From: Rugosimonospora africana
GTDB lineage: Bacteria; Actinomycetota; Actinomycetes; Mycobacteriales; Micromonosporaceae
DNA length: 64,000 nucleotides
Assembly: GCF_016862975.1 (NCBI RefSeq)
Contig: NZ_BONZ01000009.1
Location: 62,001 to 126,000 of the forward strand
Direction: 5' to 3'
Numbering within the stretch: position 1 is the first letter of the stretch; every line of letters begins with the position of its first letter. Below are positions 7,453 through 16,590 of the stretch, in pieces. The notes under the pieces were generated by a model. That model was not told the origin of the DNA, searched no databases, and saw only the letters and a list, made by a program, of their open reading frames with translations. The position numbers were made by a program, and so were the translations under genes.

Positions 7453-8421
7453 GTGCGCCAGGTCGATGTGGCAATTGTCGGTGCGGGTCCGACGGGGCTC
7501 TATGCCGCGTATTATGCGGGATTCCGCGGGCTGTCCATCGCGTTGATCGACGCGTTGCCCGAGGCGGGCGGTCAGGTCACCGCGATGTACCCGGAGAAGT
7601 TGATTTACGACGTCGCCGGGTTCCCGGTCATTCGCGGTCGCGATCTCGTTGCCAATCTGGTGGAGCAGGCGGCCCCGTTCGATCCTCAGTACATGCTCGG
7701 CGTCCGCGCCGAGGGTCTGTCCTATGAGGACGATAAGCCCGTGCTCGCGTTGTCCGACGGCAGCAGTCTCCAATGTGGAGCGGTGCTGATCACCGGAGGG
7801 CTGGGAAGCTTCACCGCGAGGCCGTTGCCGGCCGCCGACGCGTTCACCGGCGAGGGGTTGGTGTATTTCGTTCCGCACCTCGACGATCTGGCCGGGCACC
7901 ACGTGGTCATCGTCGGAGGCGGCGACTCCGCGTTCGACTGGGCGCTGTCGCTGCACCCCGTCGCGAAGTCGGTGACGATGGTGCACCGGCGGGAGAAGTT
8001 CCGGGCGCACGCGGGCACGGTCACCAAGGTCCAGGCGCTTCCGGTGGAGATCATCGTCAACGCGGAGGTCACCCAGATCCACGGCGACGGCCAGGTCGAG
8101 GGCGCCGAGGTGGTGGTGCGTGGGCAGGATCCGCGCCGGCTGCCGGCCGACACGGTCGTCGCGGCGTTGGGTTTCACCGCCGACCTGGGGCCGCTCGCCG
8201 AGTGGGGGCTCACGCTGGACCGGCGGCACATCGTGGTCGACACGAAGATGGCCACCAACCTGCCGCGCGTGTTCGCCGCGGGCGACATCGCGGAATACGG
8301 GGGGAAGGTGCGGCTGATCGCGGTCGGCTTCGGCGAGGCAGCCACGGCGGTGAACAATGCGGCGATCGTCATCGATCCCTCTGCCCACCTGTTCCCGGGC
8401 CACTCCTCGGACAACGGCTGA
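7453..8421 (+). CDS. Ferredoxin/flavodoxin-NADP+ reductase, thioredoxin-reductase-like (type 2 FNR)
   Basis: A 322-residue flavoenzyme that moves electrons between NADPH and ferredoxin or flavodoxin. The FAD-binding GAGPTGLYAAYYAG motif is at about residues 10-23, the NADPH-binding GGGDSAFDWAL at about 154-164 and the C-terminal FAD motif AAGDIAEY at about 276-283. The redox CxxC of thioredoxin reductase is absent, and PEAGGQVTAMYPEKLIYDVAGFP is typical of the YumC-type reductases. The frame is open upstream to a TTG at 7387, but GGTGAGG precedes the GTG at 7453 and the protein then starts directly at the Rossmann strand. The ferredoxin encoded at 52791 is a possible partner by inference. Confidence 0.87.
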   Translation: MRQVDVAIVGAGPTGLYAAYYAGFRGLSIALIDALPEAGGQVTAMYPEKLIYDVAGFPVIRGRDLVANLVEQAAPFDPQYMLGVRAEGLSYEDDKPVLALSDGSSLQCGAVLITGGLGSFTARPLPAADAFTGEGLVYFVPHLDDLAGHHVVIVGGGDSAFDWALSLHPVAKSVTMVHRREKFRAHAGTVTKVQALPVEIIVNAEVTQIHGDGQVEGAEVVVRGQDPRRLPADTVVAALGFTADLGPLAEWGLTLDRRHIVVDTKMATNLPRVFAAGDIAEYGGKVRLIAVGFGEAATAVNNAAIVIDPSAHLFPGHSSDNG

Positions 8422-8430
8422 CCGGCGCCG

Positions 8431-9138
8431 TCACAGGCCGATCTGCGTGCCCATCGCCCGGACCTGGTAGTCGAAGAACTGCCCGGTGTCGGTGATCATG
8501 TCATTGAACCGGCCGAAGAGTTCGAAGCTGACCAGGCCGAACAGGTGGATCCAGCCGGTCATGGCCCGCGCCAGCACCGGCTCCGGGATGCCGGCGAACC
8601 GGGGATCGGCCAGCAGGCGTTTCAGGTCGGCGCGCAGCGCTCTGGGCAGCCTCTCGTTCCGGTTGGGTGAGACGACGCCGGCTGCCACCGCGTCGCGCAG
8701 GATCACAGCGAGCACGGCCGGGGTGCGGCTGGCCGGGCCGACCGTGTCGGGTGGCGCCGCGTAGCCCGGGACCGGACTGCCGAAGATCAGCGCATACTCC
8801 GCGGGGTGGGCCAGTGCCCAGTCCCGGACGGCGTGACAGCTGGCGATCCAGCGCCCGCGCAGGTCCCGGCGGGCCACCGCGGCCTCGGCCCGCTCGGTGG
8901 CCTCTCCGAGCGCGTCATACGCCTCGACGATGAGCACGGTGAGCAGCGCGTCGCGGCTGGGGAAATACCGGTAAACCGCCGATGACACCATGCCCAGGTC
9001 GCGGGCGACCGCGCGCAGCGAGAGATTGGCGCCCTCGGCGGCCAGGTGCCGCCGTGCCACCGCCTTGATCTCGTCGACCATCTCGGCCCGGACTCTGGCC
9101 CGCAGGCCGCGGGCGGGCGGTTCGTCACCGGTTTCCAT
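8431..9138 (-). CDS. TetR/AcrR-family transcriptional repressor
   Basis: A 235-residue regulator. The N-terminal helix-turn-helix (LSLRAVARDLGMVSSAVYRYFPSRDALL) lies at about residues 38-66. The C-terminal ligand domain with FGSPVPGYAAPPDTVGPA and WIHLFGLVSFELFGRF is of the type common in actinobacterial TetR proteins. The ATG at 9138 is chosen because the N-terminal extension of the open frame runs into the operator. The gene is divergent from the SDR gene at 9241 and two copies of a 13-base palindrome lie between them, so it most likely represses itself and that gene. The ligand is unknown. Confidence 0.88.
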   Translation of the reverse strand: METGDEPPARGLRARVRAEMVDEIKAVARRHLAAEGANLSLRAVARDLGMVSSAVYRYFPSRDALLTVLIVEAYDALGEATERAEAAVARRDLRGRWIASCHAVRDWALAHPAEYALIFGSPVPGYAAPPDTVGPASRTPAVLAVILRDAVAAGVVSPNRNERLPRALRADLKRLLADPRFAGIPEPVLARAMTGWIHLFGLVSFELFGRFNDMITDTGQFFDYQVRAMGTQIGL

Positions 9139-9156
9139 GACCGGCAGTCTACATCG

Positions 9157-9218
9157 AGAGCACTGCTCTTGACAGAGATCGGTGATGGGTGGTTCTCTCA
9201 TATCGAGAGCACTGCTCT
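9157..9218. promoter_or_regulatory. Doubled TetR-type operator
   Basis: AGAGCACTGCTCT occurs at 9157-9169 and again at 9206-9218, centre to centre 49 bases. Each is a palindrome around one central base, and flanking ATCG is shared as well. A TTGACA (-35-like) starts at 9169, directly at the edge of the first copy. Being the only palindromes between the divergent tetR and SDR genes, they are almost certainly the repressor's binding sites. Confidence 0.85.
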
Positions 9219-9240
9219 CCCTTTAGAGAGGCGATCTGAA

Positions 9241-10152
9241 ATGGCACTGCATGTGGTCGTAGGCGCGGGTCCGATCGGGTCCGCCACCGCCAAGTTGCTG
9301 CTCGCCCGCGGCGAGCGGGTCCGGATGGTGACCCGGCGGGGGACCGGCGTCGACGGGGTGGAGGCGATCGCCGCCGATGCCGGGGACGCGGCCCGGATGC
9401 GCGAACTGACGGACGGTGCCGAGGCCATCTACAACTGCGCCAACCCGCCGTACCACCGCTGGTCGGTGGAGTGGCCGCCGATAGCGGCCGCGCTGCTCGG
9501 TGCGGCCGAGCACTCCGGTGCGGTGCTCGCCACCACGAGCAACCTGTACGGCTACGGGCCGGTCCGCGAGCCGATGACCGAGCGGACGCCGTTGCGGGCC
9601 GGCAGCGTCAAGGGCCGGGTGCGGGCGCAGATGTGGCGCGACGCGCTGGCCGCGCACGAGGCGGGTCGGGTGCGGGCAGTCGAAGTGCGCGCCAGCGACT
9701 ACGTCGGCGCCGGGTCGAAGACCCTGTTCAGCGAGTTCGTCCTGCCTCGGGTGCTGGCCGGCCGGGTGGCGCGGGTACCAGTGGATCTGGACGCGCCGCA
9801 CACGGTCACGTACGTGGGCGACGTGGCGCGGCTCCTGGTCGCGGTAGCGGGCGACGAGCGGGGCTGGGGCCGGCCCTGGCACGTACCGTCGGAGGAACCG
9901 CGCTCGATGCGCTGGCTGGCAGCCGAGGCGGCCCGGCTGGCCGGAGTCGGACCGGTGCGGCTGCGCCCGGCGCCGTACGCGGTGCTCTGGGCACTCGGTC
10001 TCTTCGACCGGAACGCTCGTGAGGTGCGCGAGGTGCACTACCAGTTCACGGCGCCGTTCGTGATGGACTCCTCGGAGGCGACCGCCAGGTTCGGGATCAC
10101 CCCGACACCGGTGGTCGACGCGTTGCGGGAGATGCTTCCAGGAAAGCGCTGA
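9241..10152 (+). CDS. NAD(P)-dependent epimerase/dehydratase family protein (SDR)
   Basis: A 303-residue protein with an N-terminal Rossmann motif (VVGAGPIGSATAKLLLARGE, about residues 6-25) and an extended-SDR layout: TTSNLYGYG at about residues 98-106 holds the Ser/Tyr region, and VRASDYVGAGS is the substrate-domain segment. The canonical YxxxK is not clear (SNLYGYGPVRE), so enzymatic activity is not certain. The ATG at 9241 follows AGAGAGG at 9 bases. It is divergent from the TetR gene and presumably induced when the TetR ligand appears, which suggests a role in metabolism or detoxification of a small molecule. Its 3' end overlaps the convergent kinase gene by 56 bases. Confidence 0.8.
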   Translation: MALHVVVGAGPIGSATAKLLLARGERVRMVTRRGTGVDGVEAIAADAGDAARMRELTDGAEAIYNCANPPYHRWSVEWPPIAAALLGAAEHSGAVLATTSNLYGYGPVREPMTERTPLRAGSVKGRVRAQMWRDALAAHEAGRVRAVEVRASDYVGAGSKTLFSEFVLPRVLAGRVARVPVDLDAPHTVTYVGDVARLLVAVAGDERGWGRPWHVPSEEPRSMRWLAAEAARLAGVGPVRLRPAPYAVLWALGLFDRNAREVREVHYQFTAPFVMDSSEATARFGITPTPVVDALREMLPGKR

Positions 10153-11011
10153 CCTCGGCGGCGGTCGGCGGGTTCGCGCCCGGGCGGGTACAGGCCAGGG
10201 CGGCGACCGCGCAGATGAAGTCGAGGTCGATGTCGCCGCCCCGGTACAGGCAGGCCAGCACGGCCGCCATCAGCGAGTCGCCGGCTCCGATGGTGTCCAC
10301 CACCGGTACGACCGGCGCCGGTGCGCTCGCCTCACCGGTGGCGCGGTACGCCGTGACGCCGTCCGCGCCGCGCGTCAGCAACACGAGGTCGACTCCGTGC
10401 TCGTCCCGCCACCGCCGCACGGTGTCTTCCGGTGCCGTGTCGGGGTACGCCATGCGCAGGTCGTCCAGGCTCACCTTGACCACGTGCGCGAGGCCGACGA
10501 GGCGTTCCAGGCGCTCCAAGGCATCAGTTTGGGCGAGCGCGATCGGGCGCAGGTTCGGGTCGAACGTCACTGTACACAATGGACGGTTGGCTGCGGCCCA
10601 CTGCTCCACGGCGTCCGCGCCGGGCGGCAGGAACGCGACCAGCGAGCCGATGTGCACGATGTCCCCGGGGCGCATTGCCGGCAGCTCGCCCTCGGACCAG
10701 CCGAAGTCGGCCGCACCGGAATGCCAGAAGTCGAAATGCGGGCTGCCGGTCGCGTCGAGAGTCACCAGCGCCAGCGTCGAGGGGTCGGCGGTCTGCCGCA
10801 GGTGCCGCCCGTCCACCCCGGCATCGGCGAGCCGGCGGCGGAACCCGGGACCGAAGACGTCCGCCCCGATCCGCGCCGCCATCGCGGCTGGGACCCCGAG
10901 CCGGGAGGCGGCGACCGAAATGGTCGCCGGGCCACCGCCGAGCACGGGGCGCAGGTCGCCGTCGGGCTGGGCGATCAGGTCGACAACGTTCTCACCCGTC
11001 ACCACGATCAC
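10097..11011 (-). CDS. PfkB-family carbohydrate kinase (fructokinase-like)
   Basis: A 304-residue ribokinase-family enzyme that phosphorylates a sugar or nucleoside with ATP. The N-terminal GGGPATISVAASRLG motif (about residues 25-39) and the C-terminal DTIGAGDSLMAAVL motif (239-252), with the catalytic Asp in GAGD, are intact. The substrate is not determined; fructose is the commonest call for this subgroup. The gene lies upstream of the DMT transporter gene, which starts the other way round in transcription order (transporter reads toward the kinase, 46 bases apart), so the two are probably one operon and the transporter may carry a related substrate. The last 56 bases are antisense to the SDR gene. 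Confidence 0.85.
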   Translation of the reverse strand: MIVVTGENVVDLIAQPDGDLRPVLGGGPATISVAASRLGVPAAMAARIGADVFGPGFRRRLADAGVDGRHLRQTADPSTLALVTLDATGSPHFDFWHSGAADFGWSEGELPAMRPGDIVHIGSLVAFLPPGADAVEQWAAANRPLCTVTFDPNLRPIALAQTDALERLERLVGLAHVVKVSLDDLRMAYPDTAPEDTVRRWRDEHGVDLVLLTRGADGVTAYRATGEASAPAPVVPVVDTIGAGDSLMAAVLACLYRGGDIDLDFICAVAALACTRPGANPPTAAEVSAFLEASPATRRPPVSG

Positions 11012-11057
11012 GTGCGTCGCCTCTCCGCCGGCCCGTCCTGGTCTGCCGACCGTGAGG

Positions 11058-12062
11058 TTACCGACCGGCTCCGGCGTCGTGTCTCCGGTGGCGGGGCAGG
11101 TGCACGTGGACCAGGGCGAGCGCGACGGCCAGCAGGGTCAGGGCGATGCCGACCAGCAGGTTGAGGCCGACCTTGCTGCCCGGCGTCGGTGCGATCAGAT
11201 CCAGGACCAGCGCGCTGGTCAGCTGGCCCGCGGTCAGCGACAGCCCGAGCAGGAGCACGCCGGTGTACTGGACCACCGCCGCCCCGACGCCGATGTAGAA
11301 CACGCCGATGATCCCGCCCACGTACAGCCAGGGTTCGCTGGGCGGGGTACCGCTGGGTGGCCCGCGCAGCCCGATGTCCACGCCGACCGCGAGCAGCAGC
11401 GCGACCGTACCGACGGCGAAGTTGACCGCGGTAGCGACCAGCGCGCTGTCACTCGCGGCCCGGACCCGCCCGTTGAATCCCTGCTGCCACGCGATGCTCA
11501 GGCCGGCCACCGCCGACAGCAGCGCCGGGCCCAGTACGGCGTGGCCGCGCAGGCGGCCGCCGAGCGCCACCAGCACCGCCGTGATCGCGAGCGCCGCTCC
11601 CGCCACCCGGGTGACGGTCAGTCGCTGCCGCCCGCTCGGGCCGGCTCCCACCCGGTCGGCGACCAGGCTCGACACCGACTGGCCGGCGACGGCCGACACC
11701 GAGAAGACGGCCACGCCCAGCTCCGCCACGGTGATGCTCTGGGCCGTGACGAGCAGGGCGCCTCCGAGCCCGCCGAGACACTGCCAGCCGCGCAGGCGCC
11801 CGGTGCGCGCGGCCTGCACCACCTGTGCGAGGGACCGGCGGCCCCGCCGCCGCGTACCGACGAGCACACCCACCAACAGGAGGCCGAGCCCGAAGGTGAT
11901 CCCGGCGGTGGCCAGGCCGTCGTGCAGCCGCGCGCCGAGTTCGCCGTTGAGCCGGGACTGCACGGCCTGGGCCGCGCCGCCGATGGCCGCTGTTCCGCAC
12001 GCGGCCGCTCGGCGACCCGGCCGTCGACCGAACCGGGAGAAAAAGGAGCGAAGCCGGTGCAT
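11058..12062 (-). CDS. DMT-superfamily transporter with two DUF606 (YdcZ) repeats
   Basis: A 334-residue membrane protein. Two homologous halves of about five hydrophobic segments each are visible: the first has GGAAQAVQSRLNGELG and LGGALLVTAQSITVAELG, the second AWQQGFNGRVR and VVQYTGVLLLGLSLTAGQLTSALVLDL. These are the DUF606 signatures, so the protein is an internally duplicated small-molecule exporter or permease. The ATG at 12062 is preceded by GTGAGGA about 9 bases upstream; a TTG at 12071 is the alternative. That ribosome binding site sits in the 3' arm region of the hairpin at 12073-12097. Substrate unknown. It is probably co-transcribed with the PfkB kinase gene downstream. Confidence 0.8.
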   Translation of the reverse strand: MHRLRSFFSRFGRRPGRRAAACGTAAIGGAAQAVQSRLNGELGARLHDGLATAGITFGLGLLLVGVLVGTRRRGRRSLAQVVQAARTGRLRGWQCLGGLGGALLVTAQSITVAELGVAVFSVSAVAGQSVSSLVADRVGAGPSGRQRLTVTRVAGAALAITAVLVALGGRLRGHAVLGPALLSAVAGLSIAWQQGFNGRVRAASDSALVATAVNFAVGTVALLLAVGVDIGLRGPPSGTPPSEPWLYVGGIIGVFYIGVGAAVVQYTGVLLLGLSLTAGQLTSALVLDLIAPTPGSKVGLNLLVGIALTLLAVALALVHVHLPRHRRHDAGAGR

Positions 12063-12072
12063 CGCCCTCAAT

Positions 12073-12097
12073 CCTCACCCGGCCGAACCGGGTGAGG
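12073..12097 (-). terminator. Hairpin between glpX and the transporter gene
   Basis: CCTCACCCGG and its complement CCGGGTGAGG enclose a five-base loop (10-base-pair stem), and outer GCCCT/AGGGC segments can extend it across a four-base bulge. It lies 10 bases after the glpX stop and has no T-run, as is usual for actinobacterial terminators. It may also mask the ribosome binding site of the transporter gene. Confidence 0.65.
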
Positions 12098-12106
12098 AGG
12101 GCAAAC

Positions 12107-13138
12107 TCAGGCGCCGTCGCTGTACGCGCGGGCGTCGAAGTCCACCAGCGAGTACAGGGCCAGCTTCTCCAGCCGGTGGTAGGAGTCGATGATCCGGATC
12201 GTGCCGCTCTTCGAGCGCATCACGATCGACTGCGTGTACGCCCCGCCCGACCGGTACCGGACGCCGCGCAGCAGGTCGCCGGAGGTCACCCCGGTCGCGA
12301 CGAAGAAGCAGTTGTCGCCGGTCACCAGGTCGTCGGTGTGCAGTACCCGGTCCAGATCGTGCCCGGCGGCCAGCGCCTTCTCCCGCTCCGCCTCGTCGCG
12401 CGGCCACAGCTTCGCCTGCATGGCCCCGCCGATGCACTTCAGCGCGCACGCGGCGGTGATGCCCTCCGGCGTGCCGCCGATGCCCATCAGCACGTCGGTC
12501 TCGGAACCCTCCCGCGCCGCGCTGATCGCCCCGGCGATGTCGCCGTCCGAGATGAACCGGATCCGCGCTCCGGCCCGGCGCACCTCTTCCACCAGCTCGG
12601 CGTGCCGGGGCCGGTCGAGGATGCACACGGTGACGTCGGACACGGTCGACTTCTTGACCGCGGCGATCCGGCGCAGGTTCTCGGTGACGCCCGCGTTGAT
12701 GTCGATCACGTCGGCGCAGTCCGGACCGACGGCCAGCTTCTCCATGTAGAAGACGGCGCTCGGGTCGAACATGGCGCCCCGCTCGGCCACTGCCAGTACG
12801 GCCAGGGCGTTGGGCATGCCCTTGCTCATCAGGGTGGTTCCGTCGATCGGGTCGACGGCCACGTCGACCTCGGGGCCGGACCCGTCGCCCACGTTCTCGC
12901 CGTTGAACAGCATCGGCGCGTTGTCTTTCTCACCCTCGCCGATCACCACGACACCGCGCATCGAGATCGAGTTGATCAGCTTGCGCATCGCGTCGACGGC
13001 GGCTCCGTCGCCGCCCTCCTTATCGCCCCGGCCGACCCAACGGCCGGCGGCCAGGGCGGCGGCCTCGGTCACCCGGACGAGTTCCAGGGCCAGGTTGCGG
13101 TCGAGTTCCTGCGGCGTACGGGGAATCTGTCCGGTCAT
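12107..13138 (-). CDS. glpX: Fructose-1,6-bisphosphatase class II
   Basis: A 343-residue enzyme that hydrolyses fructose-1,6-bisphosphate to fructose-6-phosphate, the essential gluconeogenic step in actinobacteria that lack a class I enzyme. The metal-binding signature [17 protein letters not shown] (about residues 92-108), the [15 protein letters not shown] loop (about 68-82) and [20 protein letters not shown] are all present. The ATG at 13138 is preceded by GAGGTGG; the frame is open far upstream but only as an antisense artefact. It is divergent from the DUF4245 gene, the usual arrangement in actinobacteria. Together with pckG at the window start it points to gluconeogenic capacity. Confidence 0.96.
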   Translation of the reverse strand: MTGQIPRTPQELDRNLALELVRVTEAAALAAGRWVGRGDKEGGDGAAVDAMRKLINSISMRGVVVIGEGEKDNAPMLFNGENVGDGSGPEVDVAVDPIDGTTLMSKGMPNALAVLAVAERGAMFDPSAVFYMEKLAVGPDCADVIDINAGVTENLRRIAAVKKSTVSDVTVCILDRPRHAELVEEVRRAGARIRFISDGDIAGAISAAREGSETDVLMGIGGTPEGITAACALKCIGGAMQAKLWPRDEAEREKALAAGHDLDRVLHTDDLVTGDNCFFVATGVTSGDLLRGVRYRSGGAYTQSIVMRSKSGTIRIIDSYHRLEKLALYSLVDFDARAYSDGA

Positions 13139-13336
13139 TTTCGGCCACCTCGTCGTAGTCGCTGTGTAGCGATCCTGGCATGCCGATCGGACTAACGCTC
13201 GGTTAGCCGGACAGGTGGTTTCGCACGTCACTCGCTCCCGGCCCGCCGTTCGCCGGGCCTCGCCGCAGTCCCACCCAGCGGTCCCACCCCCGGTCCCGCC
13301 GCCCCGGTTGGCGGGCGACCGGCGGCATCGGCCACC

Positions 13337-13924
13337 ATGGAGCACGTGGGAACCGTGGACGCCAGAGCCGCCGAGGCGCCGGCCAAGCCGGCCAGGCCGG
13401 CCGCGCGCCGGTCCGGCGGCGGCCGGTCGGCGCGGGACATGGCGTTGTCCATCGCCGTCCTGATCATCCCGATCTTCCTGTTGCTCGGCGTGTATCGGGT
13501 GTTCTTCGCCGGTGACGATCCGATCGCCGTGGACTCGTCCCAGACGTACGCGACCGCCAAGCACGACGCGCCGTTCCAGGTGTTGGAGCCGACCGGTGGC
13601 CCGGCCGGCTGGCCGTCGATCAGCGCCACCGTGGGCAAGGTGACCGACGGCTGGGTGCTGCGGGTGTCCTACGTACCGCCGGCGAAGACCGGCCTCCAGT
13701 TGGTGGAGAGCAGCCGGCCGGTGAACGCGCTGCTCGCCGACGAACTGGGGAGCACGGCGCGGCCGGGTGCCCTGGAGAGCATCGGCGGCCGGCCGTGGCG
13801 CTCGTACCCGAGCGTGCACACCGGTGCTCGGGCGCTGGTCCTGGTGGACAACGGCCGCACCACGATCGTCACGGGTACCGCTTCGGACAGTGACCTGCGC
13901 GCCTTCGCCGCGTCCCTGCACTGA
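13337..13924 (+). CDS. DUF4245 membrane-anchored protein
   Basis: A 195-residue protein with a basic, Ala/Pro-rich N-terminus, one membrane segment ([23 protein letters not shown], about residues 35-57) and an extracytoplasmic domain. The latter has the DUF4245 hallmarks [15 protein letters not shown] and [10 protein letters not shown]. The function is unknown. Homologues sit next to glpX in many actinobacteria (Rv1100 next to Rv1099c), and that is also the case here, divergently. A GTG at 13346 is an alternative start. The link with glpX is genomic only; nothing in the sequence shows an enzymatic site. Confidence 0.85.
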   Translation: MEHVGTVDARAAEAPAKPARPAARRSGGGRSARDMALSIAVLIIPIFLLLGVYRVFFAGDDPIAVDSSQTYATAKHDAPFQVLEPTGGPAGWPSISATVGKVTDGWVLRVSYVPPAKTGLQLVESSRPVNALLADELGSTARPGALESIGGRPWRSYPSVHTGARALVLVDNGRTTIVTGTASDSDLRAFAASLH

Positions 13925-14065
13925 GTCCTCCCGCCACATCGAGACGCGCAGGTCGGCGCCCGTCGCGTGATCGAAGGTGTTGACTTTGTGCCGATTGGGT
14001 ACCCTCCGGTTGAGCAGCTAGTTCGTCCATACACACGGTGTGGGCGCACACTTACGGGAGGTCAG

Positions 14066-14875
14066 TTGACTACTCGTCGTATCGCCATTGCCAGCCTCGC
14101 CGCACTTGCGGTGGTCGGCTTCGCCGCCGGCTGCAAGGGGACCACGACCGGCGCCGCGGGTGGCGGCGCAAGCGCGGGTACCGGCGGCACGGCGTCATCC
14201 GCACCCGCAGTCGCCCCGAAGGACGCTCTGGTCGCGTCGACCAAGCAGCTCAGCCAAACGAGTTACCACTACACGATCACCAGCACCGGGTTGACCGGCA
14301 GCGGAGCCAGCGACCCGGCGTCCAAGAGCGCGTCGATGTCGATGAGCGGCGCGCAGCAGGGCACGTCGATGAAGCTCGACCTGATCAAGGTCGACACCGA
14401 CATCTACCTCAAGATGGACGCCGGCCAGCTCAACAGCCAGCTCGGTGTCTCGCCGGACAAGTGGATGCACATCGACGCGGCCGCCATGGGCGCGAACAAC
14501 AGCGTGCTGAGCTTCCCGGGTGGTGGGGACACCGACGTCAACGGACTGCTGGCCGGCGTCGTCAACGTACAGAGCACGGACGGCAAGACCCTCACCGGCA
14601 CGCTGGACCTCACCAAGGCCACCGGCAACTCGGCGGTGAGCGCCGACGCGCTGAGCAAGGCCGGCGCGAAGGCCAAGGCGGTGCCGTTCACGGCCGTACT
14701 GGACGATCAGGGCAGACTGAGCAGCCTCAAGATCGACGGTAGCGGGATCCAGGACGGGCTCACGGTGAACATGACCTTCACCGACTACGGGAAGCCGGCC
14801 GGCATCAGCAAGCCGGACTCGTCCTCGGTCGTGGAGGCGCCCGACACCGTACAGAAGATGTTCCAGCAGAAGTAA
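14066..14875 (+). CDS. Secreted lipoprotein, LppX/LprG-like
   Basis: A 269-residue lipoprotein. The TTG at 14066 is preceded by GGGAGGT at 5 bases, giving the signal peptide LTTRRIAIASLAALAVVGFAAGC with lipobox Cys at about residue 23. After a Gly/Ala/Thr-rich linker, the mature domain runs KDALVASTKQLSQTSYHYTI, then MKLDLIKVDTDIYLKMDAG, KWMHIDAAAM and a late LDDQGRLSSLKIDGSG segment. This pattern matches LppX/LprAFG-type lipid-binding lipoproteins of actinobacteria, so a role in carrying a lipid at the cell surface is plausible, though not shown. It is monocistronic and ends at a strong terminator. Confidence 0.75.
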   Translation: MTTRRIAIASLAALAVVGFAAGCKGTTTGAAGGGASAGTGGTASSAPAVAPKDALVASTKQLSQTSYHYTITSTGLTGSGASDPASKSASMSMSGAQQGTSMKLDLIKVDTDIYLKMDAGQLNSQLGVSPDKWMHIDAAAMGANNSVLSFPGGGDTDVNGLLAGVVNVQSTDGKTLTGTLDLTKATGNSAVSADALSKAGAKAKAVPFTAVLDDQGRLSSLKIDGSGIQDGLTVNMTFTDYGKPAGISKPDSSSVVEAPDTVQKMFQQK

Positions 14876-14886
14876 GCGGCAACTCG

Positions 14887-14918
14887 AAGGGCGGTGCCGG
14901 CCTCCGGCGCCGCCCTTT
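14887..14918 (+). terminator. Intrinsic terminator of the lipoprotein gene
   Basis: A 14-base-pair stem (AAGGGCGGTGCCGG at 14887-14900 with CCGGCGCCGCCCTT at 14904-14917, one G-T pair), a three-base loop and a short T-run. It is 11 bases after the stop codon. Confidence 0.88.
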
Positions 14919-14939
14919 CCGCTGTCAGCACCAGCGCCA

Positions 14940-15049
14940 CGTGGACGGTGCTCGCCTCCGCCACACCCCGGCTCCGGCTGCGCTCCGTCAGCGCCAACGT
15001 GGACGGTGCTCGCCTCCGCCACACCCCGGCTCCGGCTGCGCTCCGTCAG
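14940..15049 (-). repeat. Stop-anchored tandem repeat, family A, locus 2
   Basis: Two identical 52-base copies (14940-14991 and 14998-15049), period 58, of the same element as at 1746-1848 in the opposite orientation. Read on the minus strand the right copy begins with the TGA of xseB and continues CGGAGCGCAGCCGGAGCCGG, then GTGTGGCGGAGGCGAGCACC. The element thus again starts at a gene's stop codon. Confidence 0.9.
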
Positions 15050-15258
15050 TCCTGCCGCTGCTCGCGGGCCTCGGTGAGCTTCGCTCGCGCTCCGTCCAAC
15101 CAGCGCTGGCACACGTCGGCGAGCTGCTCGCCGCGCTCCCACAGCGCCAGCGACTCCTCCAGGGTGATGCCGCCCGCCTCCAGCTTCTCGACCACGGTGG
15201 CGAGTTCGGCGCGGGCCTGCTCGTAGCCCAGCTCGGTATCGGTTCCTTTGTTCGTCAT
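15046..15258 (-). CDS. xseB: Exodeoxyribonuclease VII small subunit
   Basis: A 70-residue helical protein that binds several copies to XseA and allows the complex to degrade single-stranded DNA into short oligonucleotides. The family core is [20 protein letters not shown] followed by [20 protein letters not shown], and the length is normal. Its ATG at 15258 overlaps the xseA stop (ATGA), so the two subunits are translationally coupled in the usual A-B order. The stop codon is the first triplet of the tandem repeat downstream. Confidence 0.96.
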   Translation of the reverse strand: MTNKGTDTELGYEQARAELATVVEKLEAGGITLEESLALWERGEQLADVCQRWLDGARAKLTEAREQRQD

Positions 15259-16478
15259 GATTTCGCCACAGTAGCCGCCAGCTCGCCGCCGGCCAGCCTC
15301 AACCGCAGCGCGTCGCCGGGCTTCACCTCGTCCGGATCGCGGAGCACCGCGCCGTCGTCCGGCCGCTGCACGATCGCGTACCCGCGTTGCAGCGTCGCGG
15401 CCGGCGACAGCGCCCGCAGTCGGGCCACCGTGTGGCTCAATTCGTCGGCTCCCCGATCCAGCCGGTGGGCCAGGCACCGGGTGGCGCGCTCGCGCAGGCC
15501 GGTCACCTCGGTCGCGCGGGTGTCGACCATGACTTCGGGCCGGGCCAGCACCGGCCGGCTGCGTACCGCGTCGAGCCGGTGCTGCTCGCGGTCGACCAGG
15601 GCGCGCACCGCCCGGTCCAGTCGCGTCCGCGCCTGGCCGATCCGCTGCTGCTCCTCGGCGAGATCGGGGACCACCCGCTTGGCCGCGTCGGTCGGCGTGG
15701 AGGCGCGGACATCGGCCACGAAATCGACGAGCGGCGTGTCGCTCTCGTGGCCGATCGCGCTGATCACCGGGGTACGGCAGCCGAACACCGCGCGGCACAG
15801 TGCCTCGTCGGAGAAGGGCAGCAGATCCTCGACGCTGCCGCCGCCCCGAGCCAGGATGATCACGTCGGTCTCCGGGTCCCGGTCCAGGACTTCGAGCGCG
15901 TCGAGCAGTTGGGGTACCGCGGTCGGGCCCTGTACCGCGACGTTGATCACCCGGAACTGTACGGCCGGCCAGCGGCGCCTCGCGTTCGTCAGCACGTCCC
16001 GTTCGGCTGCGCTGGCCCGCCCGGTCACCAGTCCGATCTTGGTCGGCAGGAACGGCGGCCGGCGCTTGCGCCGTGGGTCGAACAGGCCCTCCGCGGCGAG
16101 CAGCCGCTTGACGCGCTCGATCCGGGCCAGCAGTTCACCGAGGCCGACCTGGCGGATCTCGTCGGCGCGCAGCGAGAGCGTCCCCCGGCCAGGGTAGAAC
16201 TCGGGCTTCGCGTGCAGGGTGACCCGGGCGCCCTCGCTCAGGTTGGGCGCGCCGGCGTCGAGCACGTCCCGGTTCGTGGTCACGGTGAGGCTCAGGTCGG
16301 CGGACGGGTCGCGCAGGGTCAGGAACACCACCTGTGCGCCCGGTCGGCGGGTGATCTGCGCGACCTGCCCGTCGACCCAGACCCAGCCGAGCTTGCCGAT
16401 CCAGGCGCCGATCTTCTGGCTGACCACCCGTACCGGCCAGGGTTGCTCGGGCGTGCTGCCAGCCGCCTGCTCTGTCAC
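15255..16478 (-). CDS. xseA: Exodeoxyribonuclease VII large subunit
   Basis: A 407-residue catalytic subunit for single-strand DNA degradation in repair and recombination. An N-terminal OB fold ([24 protein letters not shown]) is followed by the catalytic core with [39 protein letters not shown] and [20 protein letters not shown], all diagnostic for XseA. A coiled-coil region rich in Arg/Glu follows, and the C-terminal [14 protein letters not shown] motif ends the protein. The GTG at 16478 (VTEQAAGS) is the likely start; the frame is open to 16511. It overlaps xseB by four bases, so both form one operon transcribed away from ispH. Confidence 0.96.
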   Translation of the reverse strand: MTEQAAGSTPEQPWPVRVVSQKIGAWIGKLGWVWVDGQVAQITRRPGAQVVFLTLRDPSADLSLTVTTNRDVLDAGAPNLSEGARVTLHAKPEFYPGRGTLSLRADEIRQVGLGELLARIERVKRLLAAEGLFDPRRKRRPPFLPTKIGLVTGRASAAERDVLTNARRRWPAVQFRVINVAVQGPTAVPQLLDALEVLDRDPETDVIILARGGGSVEDLLPFSDEALCRAVFGCRTPVISAIGHESDTPLVDFVADVRASTPTDAAKRVVPDLAEEQQRIGQARTRLDRAVRALVDREQHRLDAVRSRPVLARPEVMVDTRATEVTGLRERATRCLAHRLDRGADELSHTVARLRALSPAATLQRGYAIVQRPDDGAVLRDPDEVKPGDALRLRLAGGELAATVAKS

Positions 16479-16590
16479 GCCGGCCAGCCTACGACCCTCC
16501 CGGCCTGCCACCCCTGGACCCCGCCAGCGGTGCTGAGCCAGCCGCGCTCAGCCAGCGGTGTCGCGGGCGGTCGAATCTTGAAGAGGCCGG

